Of a stretch of DNA of 64,000 bases, positions 46,947 through 59,422 are shown piece after piece. Positions within the stretch are counted from its first letter, which is position 1; every line of letters starts with the position of its first letter. Origin of the DNA: Pontederia crassipes (Eukaryota > Streptophyta > Magnoliopsida > Commelinales > Pontederiaceae). The notes below the pieces were generated by a model. The model was not told the DNA's origin, ran no database searches, and saw nothing but the letters and a program-made list of their open reading frames with translations. Where the stretch lies: the NCBI GenBank assembly GCA_030549335.1, contig CM060197.1:21960501-22024500 (forward strand), given 5' to 3'. Made by a program: the position numbers and the translations under genes.

Positions 46947-49287
46947 TCTCAATTTCAAATTCCAACTCAATATGTCTATTGGATTAAATCTTTTAATGCA
47001 AAATTATCCATGCCCATAGTGACGAAAAAACATCCAATTGCATTCATCCTTTAATGCACAATAATTTCACGATACCAATATGTTCTTGCCACTTAATCAA
47101 TTATGTTGATTAGGTTCTCAAATAATCTTTATAAATCATTATCCATCCATTGATACTACTTGGTTGTCCTTATGCCATTGTCTGGCCAAGTCAGAGTCGC
47201 ACTTGCACCTAAAATGTCATCCTGAAAGCATGTCACAACAATTACCCTCTTCGTACGGGCACACACGACGATAATGAATCAAGCAAGGGCCAAGTACCTC
47301 AAGGTGTCGATGTTCATTTTAATCCTATGACTTAACATGTAATTCAGATTCTAGTTGTGTCAACTAGTCATGCATAGCATAGTACAATCATATCGCATCA
47401 TAGTAGTACATGTCATGGCATAATATGATACAACAACATCAATTGATAACAATAAACAATGTAATATATGAAAATTCAAGCAAAACATTACTTGATGGGC
47501 TGCTACAATTCAAAGGGGAACAATATGGTTGGATTGTCTCAGCTATGGTTCGTCCGTAGCTCAAGGACAACACTCCCCATTTCAAACCCCCTGCGTTGTA
47601 GTTAACATGTGTGTGCTATGGTCTCTATGTCATGGCTATGTCCTGACCCTAGCCTTCAAGCATATCACTCCTTTCATGAGTGTTGCCTTACGATTGTAGC
47701 TGGCACACTATGATTGTGACGTTCTCACTATGATCTGCCATAGTGAAGCAGTATATCATGGAAAACTCAATTTGCCGAGATTTTTTCTCTCTTCTTCTAC
47801 AATCTATTAATTATCACACGAAGATTTATATCATCTATTTTCTAGAGCATGGATTCTTAGTTTTTTTATCTACATAACATCATGATAGCAAGAGTTCATC
47901 ACATTGAAGGAAAAGAGTGTAAAATCGATTGAACCACCTAACTTGGGAATATAGGCTGGATCATCGCGCTTGAACGCCGAACGAAATGCCCAAACAAAAC
48001 TTTTCCTACTCTACTTCAGAACCTGCGTTGGGTCGTAATCCAAAAACATCTATTCAAACTCTAGAATGAAACTCGAGTTGGGTTACATGAAAACTAGACC
48101 GAGTTTACATCGAATTCAGGTCGAATTCAATGTTGGCAAAAATATGTCAGAAAAATATTCTCGAACAGGCAAAACTCGAGTGATTTTTCGTCAACTTTAG
48201 CCGAGATTTTGAATAAAATGACATGATCTTGAACAATTATGAACTTATTTATGGTTCATAGAAGAACAAAAAAAATATATTTTAATCTTTCTTAACTTCA
48301 TTATTCTATTAAGAAAACACATCCAAAAGTGAACTTGAAATATGTACGTACTTATCCAAACAAAACTATTTGAAACTCAAAATTTTAGGCAAGTTTTCCG
48401 ATGACCATGCTTGTTTTCTGGCAATGACTCCGGCGTTCCTTAGCGGAGGGATGTTCCATGAAGAGATGATCGAATGTTTCAGCCATGCACATGCACCAAG
48501 GAGGGAGAAAACATAAGACAAAGTTGAAGGAAAAATACAAACGTGAAGAAAAAAAAGATGATTTGGAAGAGACCTTTAGGATCTTTTTTATAAAAAAAGT
48601 TTCTAGTTCTAATCTAATTAGAACTCCTAATAATAATTTGTCTCCATAATTCATCTTTTATTTTTCACAAATTTTTTAATAAATAATTAATTAAAATTTC
48701 TATTTCTTGATTTTCTTAATTAAAATAATAATTTATTATTATTTTATTTCTAGATATTTTTGTCTTTAGAAAAATCAAAATTTCAGCATTCTTAGGAGTC
48801 CTAATTCAATCCTACATTAAATTTCATCCCTTATCTTCTTTATATTATCTTTTCATTATTCTATCTCTCTTAAATATAATTATTCCTGAATTTTAAAAAT
48901 TAGATAATTAACTAATATTCTAATCTTTTAAATTTCGGAATAAAATAATATTATTTTATCTTCTAGATATGTTTAAACATAAAACTTTTATTTTAACTCT
49001 CATTTGATGTCCTTTATATCCTACACTTTTAATTAGATTAAAATTGAATTTTGAATTCATAATCTTATTATAATCTGCAACTCCTAATCTAATTAGGAAT
49101 TATCTTTTCCTATCTCTCATCTAATAATATTTTTATTTTCATTGAAACTTTTTTATCTTATCTTTTTCTCTTCTTTTATTATTTATCTAACTATACTTTT
49201 ATTTATTTTCAATCTTATCATTCTTTAACAAATCTTAAATTTTTAATTATGAAAACTAATTTTTAATTAAAAAAATTTTGGGATGTT
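46947..49287 (-). repeat. Probable decayed Ty3/gypsy LTR, minus strand, left edge unknown
   Basis: Read on the minus strand, 49287 starts TATAACATCCCAAAA, close to the TGTAACACCCC-type LTR start. About 600 bases of AT-rich U3-like sequence follow, like the start of the solo LTR at 23947. GC-mixed sequence continues to about 47000. I found no clear LTR end or target duplication, and the hAT MITE at 46457 may lie inside it. Confidence 0.35.
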
Positions 49288-50879
49288 ATAATTTTTTGGC
49301 TCAAAACCGTCACACTAAGATTCAAGAAATGGAAGAAGAAAACATCATCCTCGTTATAGGAATGTTTAGAATGGGATTAGAAATGATTTCACCCTATTAC
49401 ATATCTTAATTCATAAGTTCTTAAAAATCTCTTCTTCTTCTAACCTTCCTCCCAAATGGACATCTTCTCTAACTGGTCCTTGCTCTTTTTTTTTTTTCCT
49501 CCTCAAGCTCTCTATGGCAAGGAAAAAGTGACTTCCGAATGGAAGAGGAAAATGGAAAGGGTTTTGAGGTTTAGCAGTATTTTCTACCACTTTTTGTCAA
49601 AGACAGAAATGCCTGAACCTCAACTATTGAGGATATTTTTGTCACATCCAAAAGCTGAATGTTATAGTGAGTTCGGTTGGGGTCATGCTTGGACACAATA
49701 TCACGTGTGACGATTAAGCGAAGGGACACCTAGTCTAACATGATTGGGAAACATGATTATGCCGAGAGTTATTTTTATAAACTTTCATTCAAGAACATGA
49801 TAAGAGTGTTTAATGAGATATCTGGATTGTGGCATTAGTGCGTTAATGCACTGATAGATTAGCGCTTAATGTCCGAAAGGACACTCGAGAATTCATGGGA
49901 CATTTACTCCATGTTCAAGGTCAGATATTAGAATTAGAAAAATTTAATTGTATTATATATCTAAAAACATAAAATACATATGGGGTTAGAAATACACTAG
50001 TGAACTCCTAATTAGTGTACCCTAACTAAAAGAATTTCAATACAAAACTGAAAATGTTAAAGATGTGTTCTACAAATAACTTGATCTTTTGATGATCTTA
50101 AAAGATTTGCCACAAAGATGAATAATTTGATACTCCGTAATATTTTACAGTAGAAGACCGCTGCATATGAGTGTAGTGAGATTTTGCACGTCTGGAAAAC
50201 GCCGCGAGAGTTGGACACCCTGTTGAAGTATTTGGGTTTCCATGGCACAAGTATTGGGGTTTCCATATCATTCGTACTTCAATTCTAATTGTTTTTTTCG
50301 TTCCTGCACGAATTGAACGTTTTGAGTTCGAATTGATTCTTTTAAATCCTGCTCTGATTCGGCCTCTCAATGAGTATTTTTTTTTTCGAATTTTCAACAT
50401 GTGATTTCGCAATTATTTACCACATGAACTTGGAACAGAGTAGACACGAGCGTTCGACAAGGGGCGGCACCTAACCCCGCGTAGTGGTCTCGGCCATCCG
50501 TCCAACATTTTTCGTCATCCCAACACAATGCTCGCCCACAGATTCAGTGACCTCGATTCCCTACGCTCCTCCATTGTCTCCTCTCCTCCACCTCCAAGGT
50601 CCCATTTTGCATGTGATTACAGTGACATACTGCTGTGCTTCCCTCTTCCATCTAATGCGCCTACCACAAAGATCTTTTCTTTTTCTTTTTCTCAACCATA
50701 AATAATAATAATAGTAACTCATCAAGTGTTGATCCATTACGGCGTACATGTTAAGAGGTACGACAACCATATAAAGTAAGTGGAATCAGAAGAAGAAAGA
50801 GTCAACGCCGTATTGTCATCGTCTTCTTTCTCTGAATTAGAAGTAAGACGGGGGAAGGGCGAAGGAGGCGGCTACGGGC
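49288..50879. other. Spacer and upstream region of KAI2
   Basis: No gene was recognised. The last 400 bases before the KAI2 start become GC-richer, with CCTCC runs, and probably hold its promoter and 5' UTR. No convincing TATA box was identified. Confidence 0.5.
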
Positions 50880-53800
50880 ATGGGGCTACTGGAGGAGGCG
50901 CACAACGTGAGGGTGGTGGGGAGGGGGGAGCGGGTGATCGTGCTGGCGCACGGCTTCGGGACGGACCAGTCGGTGTGGAAGCACCTGGTGCCGCACCTGC
51001 TCGACGACCACCGCGTCGTGCTCTTCGACAACATGGGCGCCGGCCCGACCAACCCGGACTACTTCGACTTCGACCGCTACGCCACCCTCGAGGGCTACGC
51101 CCTCGACCTCCTCGCCATCCTCGAGGAGCTCCGCCTCGGCCCCTGTGTCTTCGTCGGCCACTCCGTCTCCGCCGTCGTCGGCGCCATCGCCTCCATCCAC
51201 CGCCCCGACCTCTTCAGCAAGATCGTCATGCTCTCCGCCTCCCCGAGGTCCGTTCTCTCTTCCCCCCTTGGTCCCTTGAATCCTTCAGGAAAAACGTCTT
51301 TCTTTCTTCCTTTCTCACATCTGTTGCTCTTTTGTCCTTCTGCGCGCATGTCCTGTTGTTAGATGTAATCAAGTTTTTGTCGAAATAACTTAAAAATTAG
51401 AGAACTGCGACTTGTTTTTGGCTTCCTCTCTGCTCTGGACAAACACAGGAAAAGCAAAAATTATGAGCAAATTTGGGGTTCCTGCCGCAATCTTTCGCGA
51501 ACAGTTTATGTTGGTGGGAGCTGAAGTGGATCTCGACAATTGGCACGACGACTTGAACGCTTTAGATTTGAGTCAGGCAAAGGGAATTTCGTGCTCTAAA
51601 TCTCCTGTGGACGAGCGTTCTCTGTGGGGAAAGAAACTGTTGGGATTAGGTATTAGGGGTTGGGATTAGCAACCATCCCCTCTATTGCCAAGGGTTCAAT
51701 TGCCTACCTGTTCATCTTCGTATCTCCCATGTTGGGATAATAATCTCATAATTCGAGCACTACTTTTATTACCATGCTGTCAAAAATTCCCCAACCAGGT
51801 AATTAAGTGGTTGGTACTTTGGCCGAACTGGTAGAAGGCTTCATAATACACCACTAAGAAAGAAAAGAAAGACCAAGAACAGTTTCTTACAGGTCATAGG
51901 ATATTTGCATGATGTCAAATATACCTGATAGCCAATTTCCACTTCTCTTAACTATGCATCACCCATCTTTCAGCGTGTCTTACATGTCCAGGTATGTGAG
52001 GAGCTTGTTGCCACGTTAATTTGAATGTTCGCACATCTTTGTCTTCATCGTCGGGCCCCTGATCTGTCATGATGCTGCAGTGAGAAAATCATGTATCTTC
52101 TTCCCTTTTTCTTTTGCATTTCAGGCTGTCACTCGAGGTCAATTTTGCTGTTATCATCTCAGTGTATCTTTGTCCGTCATCTTGTTATCTTGTGTTTCCT
52201 CTAATATGTCACTTGATCATTTACCTTTGTTGTCTGCAAACAAGTTCACCTTCCTCTCTTCATTTTGGGCTCACCCTTTTTTACCTTATTTACCTCTTAT
52301 TGCAGTATTCTACGCTATCTTCGTCTTTGTAAACATAGGCCATCATAAGTTGCTGCCATGTCATAAATTCCATCTCATACTTTTAATCACAATAACTTCT
52401 ATTAATTTCCTTTAGTTCCTATAGCCATGAACCAGTGGTTTTGAAAGTGAAAAACACTAAAGGATCAAGGACGCAAGGAGTAAACAGTAATGCCAGATTT
52501 ATGTGTATACATATGCATGAAATATATTCGTAGCCAATACATATGGACGAAGGAAAATTCAGTGCTAAAAAGCTCCTTGGCTGTCAAGAATCTGAGAGGC
52601 ATTCTGTAGCCATGTTTTGTAATATATATGTAATACTTTTAACAAGTTAAAGACTTTTCTTCAGTTTAATTTTTAAAGATTCATTATGGTAGGGAGTAAA
52701 TTAAAGATGAATTTAGTATGAATTTTAAATGAAGGAAACCACATGCCTTAACTAGAAGAGTGTGTGGGTAGGGAGGAAAAAGCTTATTTTTGTAAACATT
52801 ATTTAGAAGCCGCGTCACCACTACCATATGTGACAAAAGAACCAAAATATTCACAAAACTACTAGTGATTTATGTATGCCTGTATTAACAAATCTTGAAA
52901 CAGCTTATGCTTAACTGAATGTTCATTGCCCACATTTGCTAGGTGGTTGAATTAATTTGAACGGGTTTTCAAGTTGGTAAAGTACAATGCTGCTATTGGT
53001 TAAAAGCTCTTCTGGTGTCATATATATTATGACATCTTTGAAATTGTAGGAACTTATAAATAATCAAATATATTTGGCCAAGAAATTGTATGCATGCATG
53101 AATGCTCAAGTTTGGCCGTCAACTGCATGATGCCCACATCCTGTGAACATTTAATTTTTGGCTTCTCTTGCCAAAGTACGATCCGTGAGTATGCTTGAAT
53201 GTCCCTAATACGTTGATAGGTTGACCACTTGCTATTTAAACTTGATGTTTCTTATATCACAGTGAACTTGGTTAGATATACAATAATGATGGGTTCAGTT
53301 TCTCTTGACGCTGATTAGTGAGAAAGCTTATCTGGTGTGTTACAATCTGATTGTTTACGGAATTTTCATCACTCATCGGCTATATTTTCTTGTTAGATCC
53401 ATGATTTGATGATTGTGTGAGATGTCATACTCAGTATATAAACATTAACAAAATATATGATTGGTCGTTGTTTGTTTTTGATACTCTATGGCACAGCTTG
53501 ATCTTATTATTTTCGAGGTTCATTTTACTGACTTTTAGAGCAAACATTGTGCATCAGATAACATGGTTTATTGTTGCGCTTTAACAGGTATTTAAATGAT
53601 GTGGACTACTTAGGGGGGTTCGAACAAGAAGAGTTGGACCAGCTCTTTGATGCTATGTCATCAAACTACAAGGCGTGGATTTCTGGATTTGCACCATTAT
53701 GTGTGGGAGGGGATATGGATTCCATTGCAGTTCAGGAGTTCAGGAGGACTCTTTTCAACATCCGTCCTGACATCGCTCTGACTGTAGCCCAGACCATATT

Positions 53801-54125
53801 CCAGAGCGACGTGAGGCATCTTCTGGGACTTGTTACAGTCCCTTGTCACTTTCTCCAGAGCACCAAGGATCTCGCGGTCCCAGTCGTAGTTTCTGAGTAC
53901 CTGCATAAACATCTCGGCGGCGAGTCCATCGTGGAGGTGATGTCTTCGGAGGGCCATCTACCACAGCTGAGCTCTCCAGACATTGTCATTCCTGTCCTAC
54001 TTCGCCATATTCGCTATGACATTGCAGTTGGAGAATTGAAGCGTTATTTGGCAAGGATTGAAGATAACCTGGCTATGTACTCACGAGTCCTTTTATCTCA
54101 TCTGTGGTGTAAAAAAACATTATAG
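50880..54125 (+). CDS. KAI2: KAI2 (D14-LIKE) karrikin receptor, alpha/beta hydrolase
   Basis: Exons 50880-51247 and 53588-54125 join as CCGAG/G inside the SASPR-YLND motif, the intron position of KAI2 genes. The intron is 2340 bp. The catalytic triad is Ser95 (GHSVSA), Asp217 (KDLAVPV) and His246 (EGHLPQ), and Phe134 is kept. Family words include [41 protein letters not shown] and [15 protein letters not shown]2 binds karrikins and an unknown endogenous ligand and, with MAX2 and SMAX1, controls germination, seedling light response and mycorrhiza. Usual length is about 270 residues; this frame runs to 301, adding about 31 residues after the normal end at RHIRYDIAV. Exon 1 is very GC-rich, exon 2 much less so. 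Confidence 0.95.
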
Positions 54126-54974
54126 ACTACGTGGAAGGATGTTGATCTAGAGGACCTTAACCTGACGAATTAAATGATGTGCAGTTTCTTAATTGATTAT
54201 GGCATCCTGATTTGTTTCAGGAGACTTTCTTGTTTCTAACTGCTGCATGCACCCACATCCACATGGCAATATGCTCTTATGTTTCTCTATTGTCATCTGT
54301 CATCTGCACCCCAACTCATCCGTCTTGAAAGTTCTTTTTTTAATCAGGTTTTGTACAAATGTTCTTTGATGAGCTTGTGCAGATTTCGTGTGAACCCCTG
54401 CATAATACATTTAATTTAGTCCAGACTATTATTGAGGGCTTAAAATCTTGAGATAATTAATATTTCATTTAATCTAACATGATGTAATGAACTATGCGAG
54501 AGCAGAGTTGCCTAACAGTTCACATAAGGGAGAAAAGTGTTCAGATAGTAAATATAAAGATGTTACTAAATGCGATAGGTGGATAGGAAAATCAAATGTA
54601 AAGTTGACTCAAATTATCAAGAGATAAGTAGTCAACAATAATGATAAGAAGAAGAAGAAGAAGAAGAAATCTATTATATAAAAAAAACTGAAGAAGAGAG
54701 GAAAAAAAAAGTTCATATATAATCGTTTCGCCAGAACAGAAATGGGCACATCAAATATCGTGGTCCACTAAATTACCAGTGCGCAATGGCAGACTAAGAA
54801 ACGTCTCTTCCATTGGAACATTGCTGATGAGGCAGGCAGCCATCTTCTGCTTGATTTGGACCGAAGATGATGCCACTCAGGACGTCGATGTCATGCCACT
54901 GTACACCATGACTCAGTTCATGAGATCAAACAGCAGGTAAAAACTTTAATGGTTTTAGAATGAGGCTCTCTCTC
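54126..54974. other. Spacer between KAI2 and the zinc-finger gene
   Basis: KAI2 3' flank followed by AT-rich DNA with a (GAA)n run at about 54647-54668. No gene was recognised. Confidence 0.5.
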
Positions 54975-54985
54975 TATATATATAG
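54975..54985 (+). promoter_or_regulatory. TATA box of the C2H2 zinc-finger gene
   Basis: TATATATATAG lies about 70 bases before the start codon chosen at 55047, leaving room for a leader of about 40 bases. Confidence 0.55.
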
Positions 54986-55046
54986 TTCCATTTTCAGAAC
55001 TAAATTTGTCCACCAAGTTTTTGAAGCTCCTGCTACTAAATTGCAT

Positions 55047-55472
55047 ATGGAATGTAATGATGCCGACCTCGCCCTCTGCCTCGTCCTGCTGTCGCATGGC
55101 GGCGACCACAGCCGGGTCGGAACGGCGGTGCCACAGCGATGGGGCCGCCCGTCGGAGCCCCTCCGCCACAGGTGCTCGGTCTGCGGCAAGGCGTTCACCT
55201 CCTACCAAGCGCTCGGAGGGCACAAGTCCAGCCACCGGAGGCCCGCGGCGTGGACCGACTCGACGTCGACGTCAAGCTGCGGCGCCAGGGGGCAGCACCG
55301 GTGCACGATCTGCGAGAGAAGCTTCGCGACGGGGCAGGCGCTGGGCGGGCACAAGAGGTGCCACTATGTAGAAGGCTCGTGGGGGAATCGGCATTTCGAT
55401 CTCAACCTGCCGCCATTGCTGATGGCTGCCGACGACGAAAAAGAGACGAGCCCCCGCTCTTATCGCTGTTAA
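55047..55472 (+). CDS. C2H2 zinc-finger repressor, ZAT type (two QALGGH fingers, EAR motif)
   Basis: An intronless gene of 141 residues. The start at 55047 is chosen because it gives the [19 protein letters not shown] opening, an L-box-like segment of the C1-2i class. An upstream in-frame start at 54960 would place the TATA box inside the coding region. Finger 1 is [20 protein letters not shown] (43-63, ending H) and finger 2 [20 protein letters not shown] (86-106, ending H), both with the plant QALGGH motif. An EAR repression motif FDLNLPP is at 117-123. Such proteins are nuclear repressors, often induced by drought, cold, salt or wounding. The exact orthologue cannot be named. Confidence 0.93.
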   Translation: MECNDADLALCLVLLSHGGDHSRVGTAVPQRWGRPSEPLRHRCSVCGKAFTSYQALGGHKSSHRRPAAWTDSTSTSSCGARGQHRCTICERSFATGQALGGHKRCHYVEGSWGNRHFDLNLPPLLMAADDEKETSPRSYRC

Positions 55473-56392
55473 GAGGCCAAAATTTTATTTGTTTTCGTGA
55501 CTTCTTTTTTTTCCTTTTTCTTCTTTTTCGTTATTTATATTATTTCCAGTTGGAAAAAAAAAGGTTCACAAGTAAAAGTTGCTCGATTCATAATTCATAA
55601 TTAATATATTATTTCGTTATTTTTTACGCCTTCTGCTCTGTTTTTGATGTTGATGATTATTGTGTGAAAAAAAAGGTCATATGCATGAAAATCCAAACTT
55701 CCACTGTTTTCCATTTTTGATGTCATGCAATTTCGACACCTTGTCCCAACACCTCGTGCAATCAGAAAACAATATTTTTTGCTAATTAAAAAAAATATAA
55801 AGAAAATAACATAAGTATTTTGCACTCATTTTTTTCACAAGTATTCTAATTAAATATTTTATTTTGTTTTAAAAAAAATGTTTGTAATAGTGAAAAGATG
55901 ATAGACATGTCAATAGGCCACATTAATAACTTATTCAGTAACCTACAACACTAGAAAAATACAAGTAATTTGAAGATATTTTCAAAGGATAAATTTGAGA
56001 AAGGACGAAAAATTGAAATATTCATCTAAATTCGTTTTTATAATTTTGAGAGCTTGGAGTAACCATGTAACCAATGCAACTAGAATGAATGATTAATGAT
56101 TGCACCCTACTTCCTTCCTGCTAAAGGCATTGAAATTTTAATTTAATATAATTTTTAATAGATTCTATCATCACTTGATCACACTGCAAAATTAGCATAA
56201 TGATGTGCATGCATTATGCATCCCATGAGTCATCCAAGAAAACATTTCTGAACTTATCATATTCAAATATATTTTTGTTTATTGATGATAGAAATATAGT
56301 GCCTACAAAAGTAGTTTATGTTACGTCATAAAGATCAATCTATAAAAATGCTAGATTTTCACTCGTCAATAAAAATGACACATCAACTAGAC
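55473..56392. other. Zinc-finger gene 3' flank and AT-rich spacer
   Basis: T-rich 3' flank, then AT-rich DNA up to the right inverted-repeat arm. No gene was recognised. Confidence 0.5.
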
Positions 56393-59155
56393 TATTAAAT
56401 ATATGCAAAATGATGCAATACCAGGATAAAATATTGATTAAGCATGAAAATAAAAGAGTTAATATAAAGTCTCAAATATGCTTCATGGAAAATACCATTT
56501 TTATTACATCAAATTCCATGTGCATGTCAGCCATCCGAGCATCATCATCGCAAATTCTATCATTGGCTTCTTCCGGTAGAAATAAGATGAAGGAAGACAA
56601 TTTTTCTATGAGCTTTTCGGTTCATATGTGGTAAACATTATAAATAATCATAGATAAATTTTTCCAATAAAATAAACATGTAAATCATAATGAAGCTTTA
56701 ATACTTTCACGAGATAATGATAAAGACCAACGATAACATGAGAGATAGTCATTGAGGTACACTTTGAGATTCAATAACATTCAATCGTTCAATGATAATT
56801 ACAATCAATCTTTACTTTATTCAATACATATAACTTTAGTCAACAAATAACATCAATGGATCAGATGATTAGATGACAATAACAAATAATCAATCGTTAT
56901 TTGTTCAATGAATATGAAAATGATCAATTACTTTTCAATGTCGCATCCCTTCCTTAATTTAGATTAGTTACTTATTAAGTTATAAAATGTATCGATATAG
57001 CGCCATGCCAATGATTGGTGATATATCACAACAACTGTCTATCTCTTAAGGACCAATCACGCTCATGGCGACGTATAGAAGTTCTATTTCATCATTGAAA
57101 TTATATATTTTTTAGTAGAAATCATAAATAATTTCTAAGGACTTTTTATAGACATTCATAGAGTGTTTAACATGAATGAAAACATGTAAATCTTAACATC
57201 AATTAAATTTCTAGGATTCTTCTCCAAAATATATACAACATTGGATTTAGAGCATGTATATCATTTGCAAAGCACATAAACATATAGATCTAAGTATAAA
57301 ATATGTAGATCTAAGCACATGATCAATGCACCATTGATCGCAATCTTAATTAAGAACTAAGGTGTTATAAGATCTCTCAATCCAAGCATAAAATTCATTA
57401 GAGAAGAGAGAAAAGTTTGGATCTCCTTTACGTATCGAAGGCTTTGCTCTCTTTCTTCTTTGTTGATCATCTTCTCCTTTGTTCTTATCTTCCTCTTAAT
57501 TCTTCTATTTCTTCATCCTTAAGTTTTATGATTGTAGCTATCGTATGGAAGGAGAGAAATAAAAAAAAGAGATAATAAAAAAGAAGTTTGTAGACCTTTT
57601 ACAGACTTTAGTTTAAACTTTCATATGATTTTCTACAATGACACGTCCTTACTTCAAAATTTGGATTTGTTACATATTCACTAAGGCAGTGTTAGGTATG
57701 GAACTAAGACCCATAAATTTTGTACGAGAACTTGGATTTTTATCATGTGACACAAATTGAGAACTTTAGTTCTCATAACTTCTCGCTTTTGGCAAGAACT
57801 TTTTTTACTTTTTTCTTCAATTCTTTAATATATTTTTGAATTAGTAAAATATTATTAATTATAATTTAATATTAATATTATTTATTAACTATTTTTATAT
57901 TATCTTAAAAAATATCTATTATAATATTTTATTTATTAATTATCATTCATGTTATAAAATAAATTCTTTAACTTAATATAAATATTTTTGGTAAATTATA
58001 ATATTAATTAACATATGAAAAAATTAATCAAAATCAATATTAATATATTATGAAGCACCTTGTTTTTTAATAAATTTTAAATTCGTAATTACATTTTTTA
58101 TACTAATAATTATTATTTTAACTAAATAAATACATAATATTTTAATTTATTATAATTTTATACCTCAGAAAATAATAAATTATATGTTTAGTTTTTATTT
58201 TTTATCCAAATACCTACTAATATTTATATAAATTTCTATTATTACATTTTCTATCCAAACGTCAAACCTAAAATTTTTTATTTAATCGATTAATTTTCAT
58301 AACTAACGAGAAAAAAAGTTTCCATCCAAACTCATCCTAAATGTTTTTGAGACATTTTTATTTTCTCCATTTTTATCAAATTTTCTTTTATTATATTTAT
58401 ACAGCTACCTCCTAAAACTTTTATTATCATTAGAAAATAACTCCACAGTTTAAAAGAAAAAAAAAAGGTTTATATCCCGTTTGTTTTGTTTCCTTTTTTA
58501 GAAATTTATTTCATAAAAATTCACTGTGAAAGATCTTGGGCTTTCCTTTTCAAGCCCGCTTCTTTTCTTGCATAAGCCTGTTGGGCTCATTAAGCGGACT
58601 CCGCAACTGAAAGCCCATGGGCTTAGTTTTGCTTAGCAACAAATTTTACGTTCTCATTTAAATACTATTTCCGACGTCCTAAATATCAAATGGTCAATTG
58701 CCTTCTCAATTATGTTATATTATATTTATTGTTATTAGTTTTTTGTTCCAGTTATTACACTTAATGGATGTGAATTAAGTACGAAGTACAAACAACCCGA
58801 TCAATGGTATAATATAGGTCTTATTATCAAGGTTGTCAATATCCAAGGATCGATCTATCTACTAATAAAAAATAGTTTTTAAAAATATAACAAATATTTT
58901 CTTGATAAATTTTTTACACTTAAATATTAAGTTACACCTCACTAATTCATATTTTATTAAATCTTAACCAAATTACTTCAAAAATAAAACTTCATCTAAA
59001 TTAATTTTTATTATCATAAACATATTTTTCAAAATATATTTAAATGATTAAATTAATATTATAACTTTGTTCAATATATTATTATTACTAGCCCCTTATT
59101 GAGACAAATTTTAACTATACAGATTAAGAAAAAACTTATTATTATTAGATTTGTT

Positions 59156-59283
59156 GGGGCCCAATCTGAAGAGAAAGGACGCCCTCTAAAAATAGGCGTA
59201 TGCTGCTTTGAGTGGCGTGCACACGGTATTCTTTAGTAAAAGGCGAAAGAATAGTTCGCTTTGTGCTCACCACGCAGCTGCGT
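59156..59283 (-). ncRNA. U5: U5 spliceosomal snRNA, copy 3 (most intact)
   Basis: On the minus strand it carries the invariant CGCCTTTTACT loop in the TTCTTT/AAAGAA stem and the GCACA/TGTGC and GCTGC/GCAGC outer stems. The Sm-like site ATTTTTAG and a 3' stem follow. Compared with copy 1 it keeps the G before the Sm site, so CGCC...GGGCG can flank that site. This is the copy most likely to be functional. The ends are estimated from promoter spacing and copy conservation. Confidence 0.86.
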
Positions 59284-59310
59284 GCCTCTTCAATATTGAA
59301 GCCCAACGCC

Positions 59311-59360
59311 TTATAAAGGGACTCGGCCTGCGATAGTTTGCTAGTTGCGGCATGTGGGAC
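59311..59360 (-). promoter_or_regulatory. snRNA-type promoter of U5 copy 3 (USE + TATA)
   Basis: On the minus strand GTCCCACATGC (59350-59360) is followed by TTTATAA (59311-59317), with 32 bp between, exactly as in copy 1. Confidence 0.82.
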
Positions 59361-59422
59361 TAAAATGACCAGAAGGAGACCGTTCTCTTCACTACTTTAC
59401 TGCCGTAAGCCTATGACACATT

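Larger units (their letters stand above)
56393..59422 (-). repeat. Right arm of the 3-kb inverted duplication
   Basis: Reverse complement of 37661-40626, with extra bases near 58805-58865 and near 59362-59390. It begins inside the copia gag fragment (56400-56634, frame ending SFSVHMW) and ends just beyond the promoter of U5 copy 3. Confidence 0.88.

Noticed and set aside
50780-51388. 202-codon frame overlapping KAI2 exon 1
   Set aside because: Out of frame with the KAI2 protein; its Arg/Pro-rich product is a shadow of a GC-rich exon.
50880-54125. D14 strigolactone receptor or DLK2
   Set aside because: The opening [10 protein letters not shown], the [12 protein letters not shown] segment and the SASPR intron position are those of KAI2.
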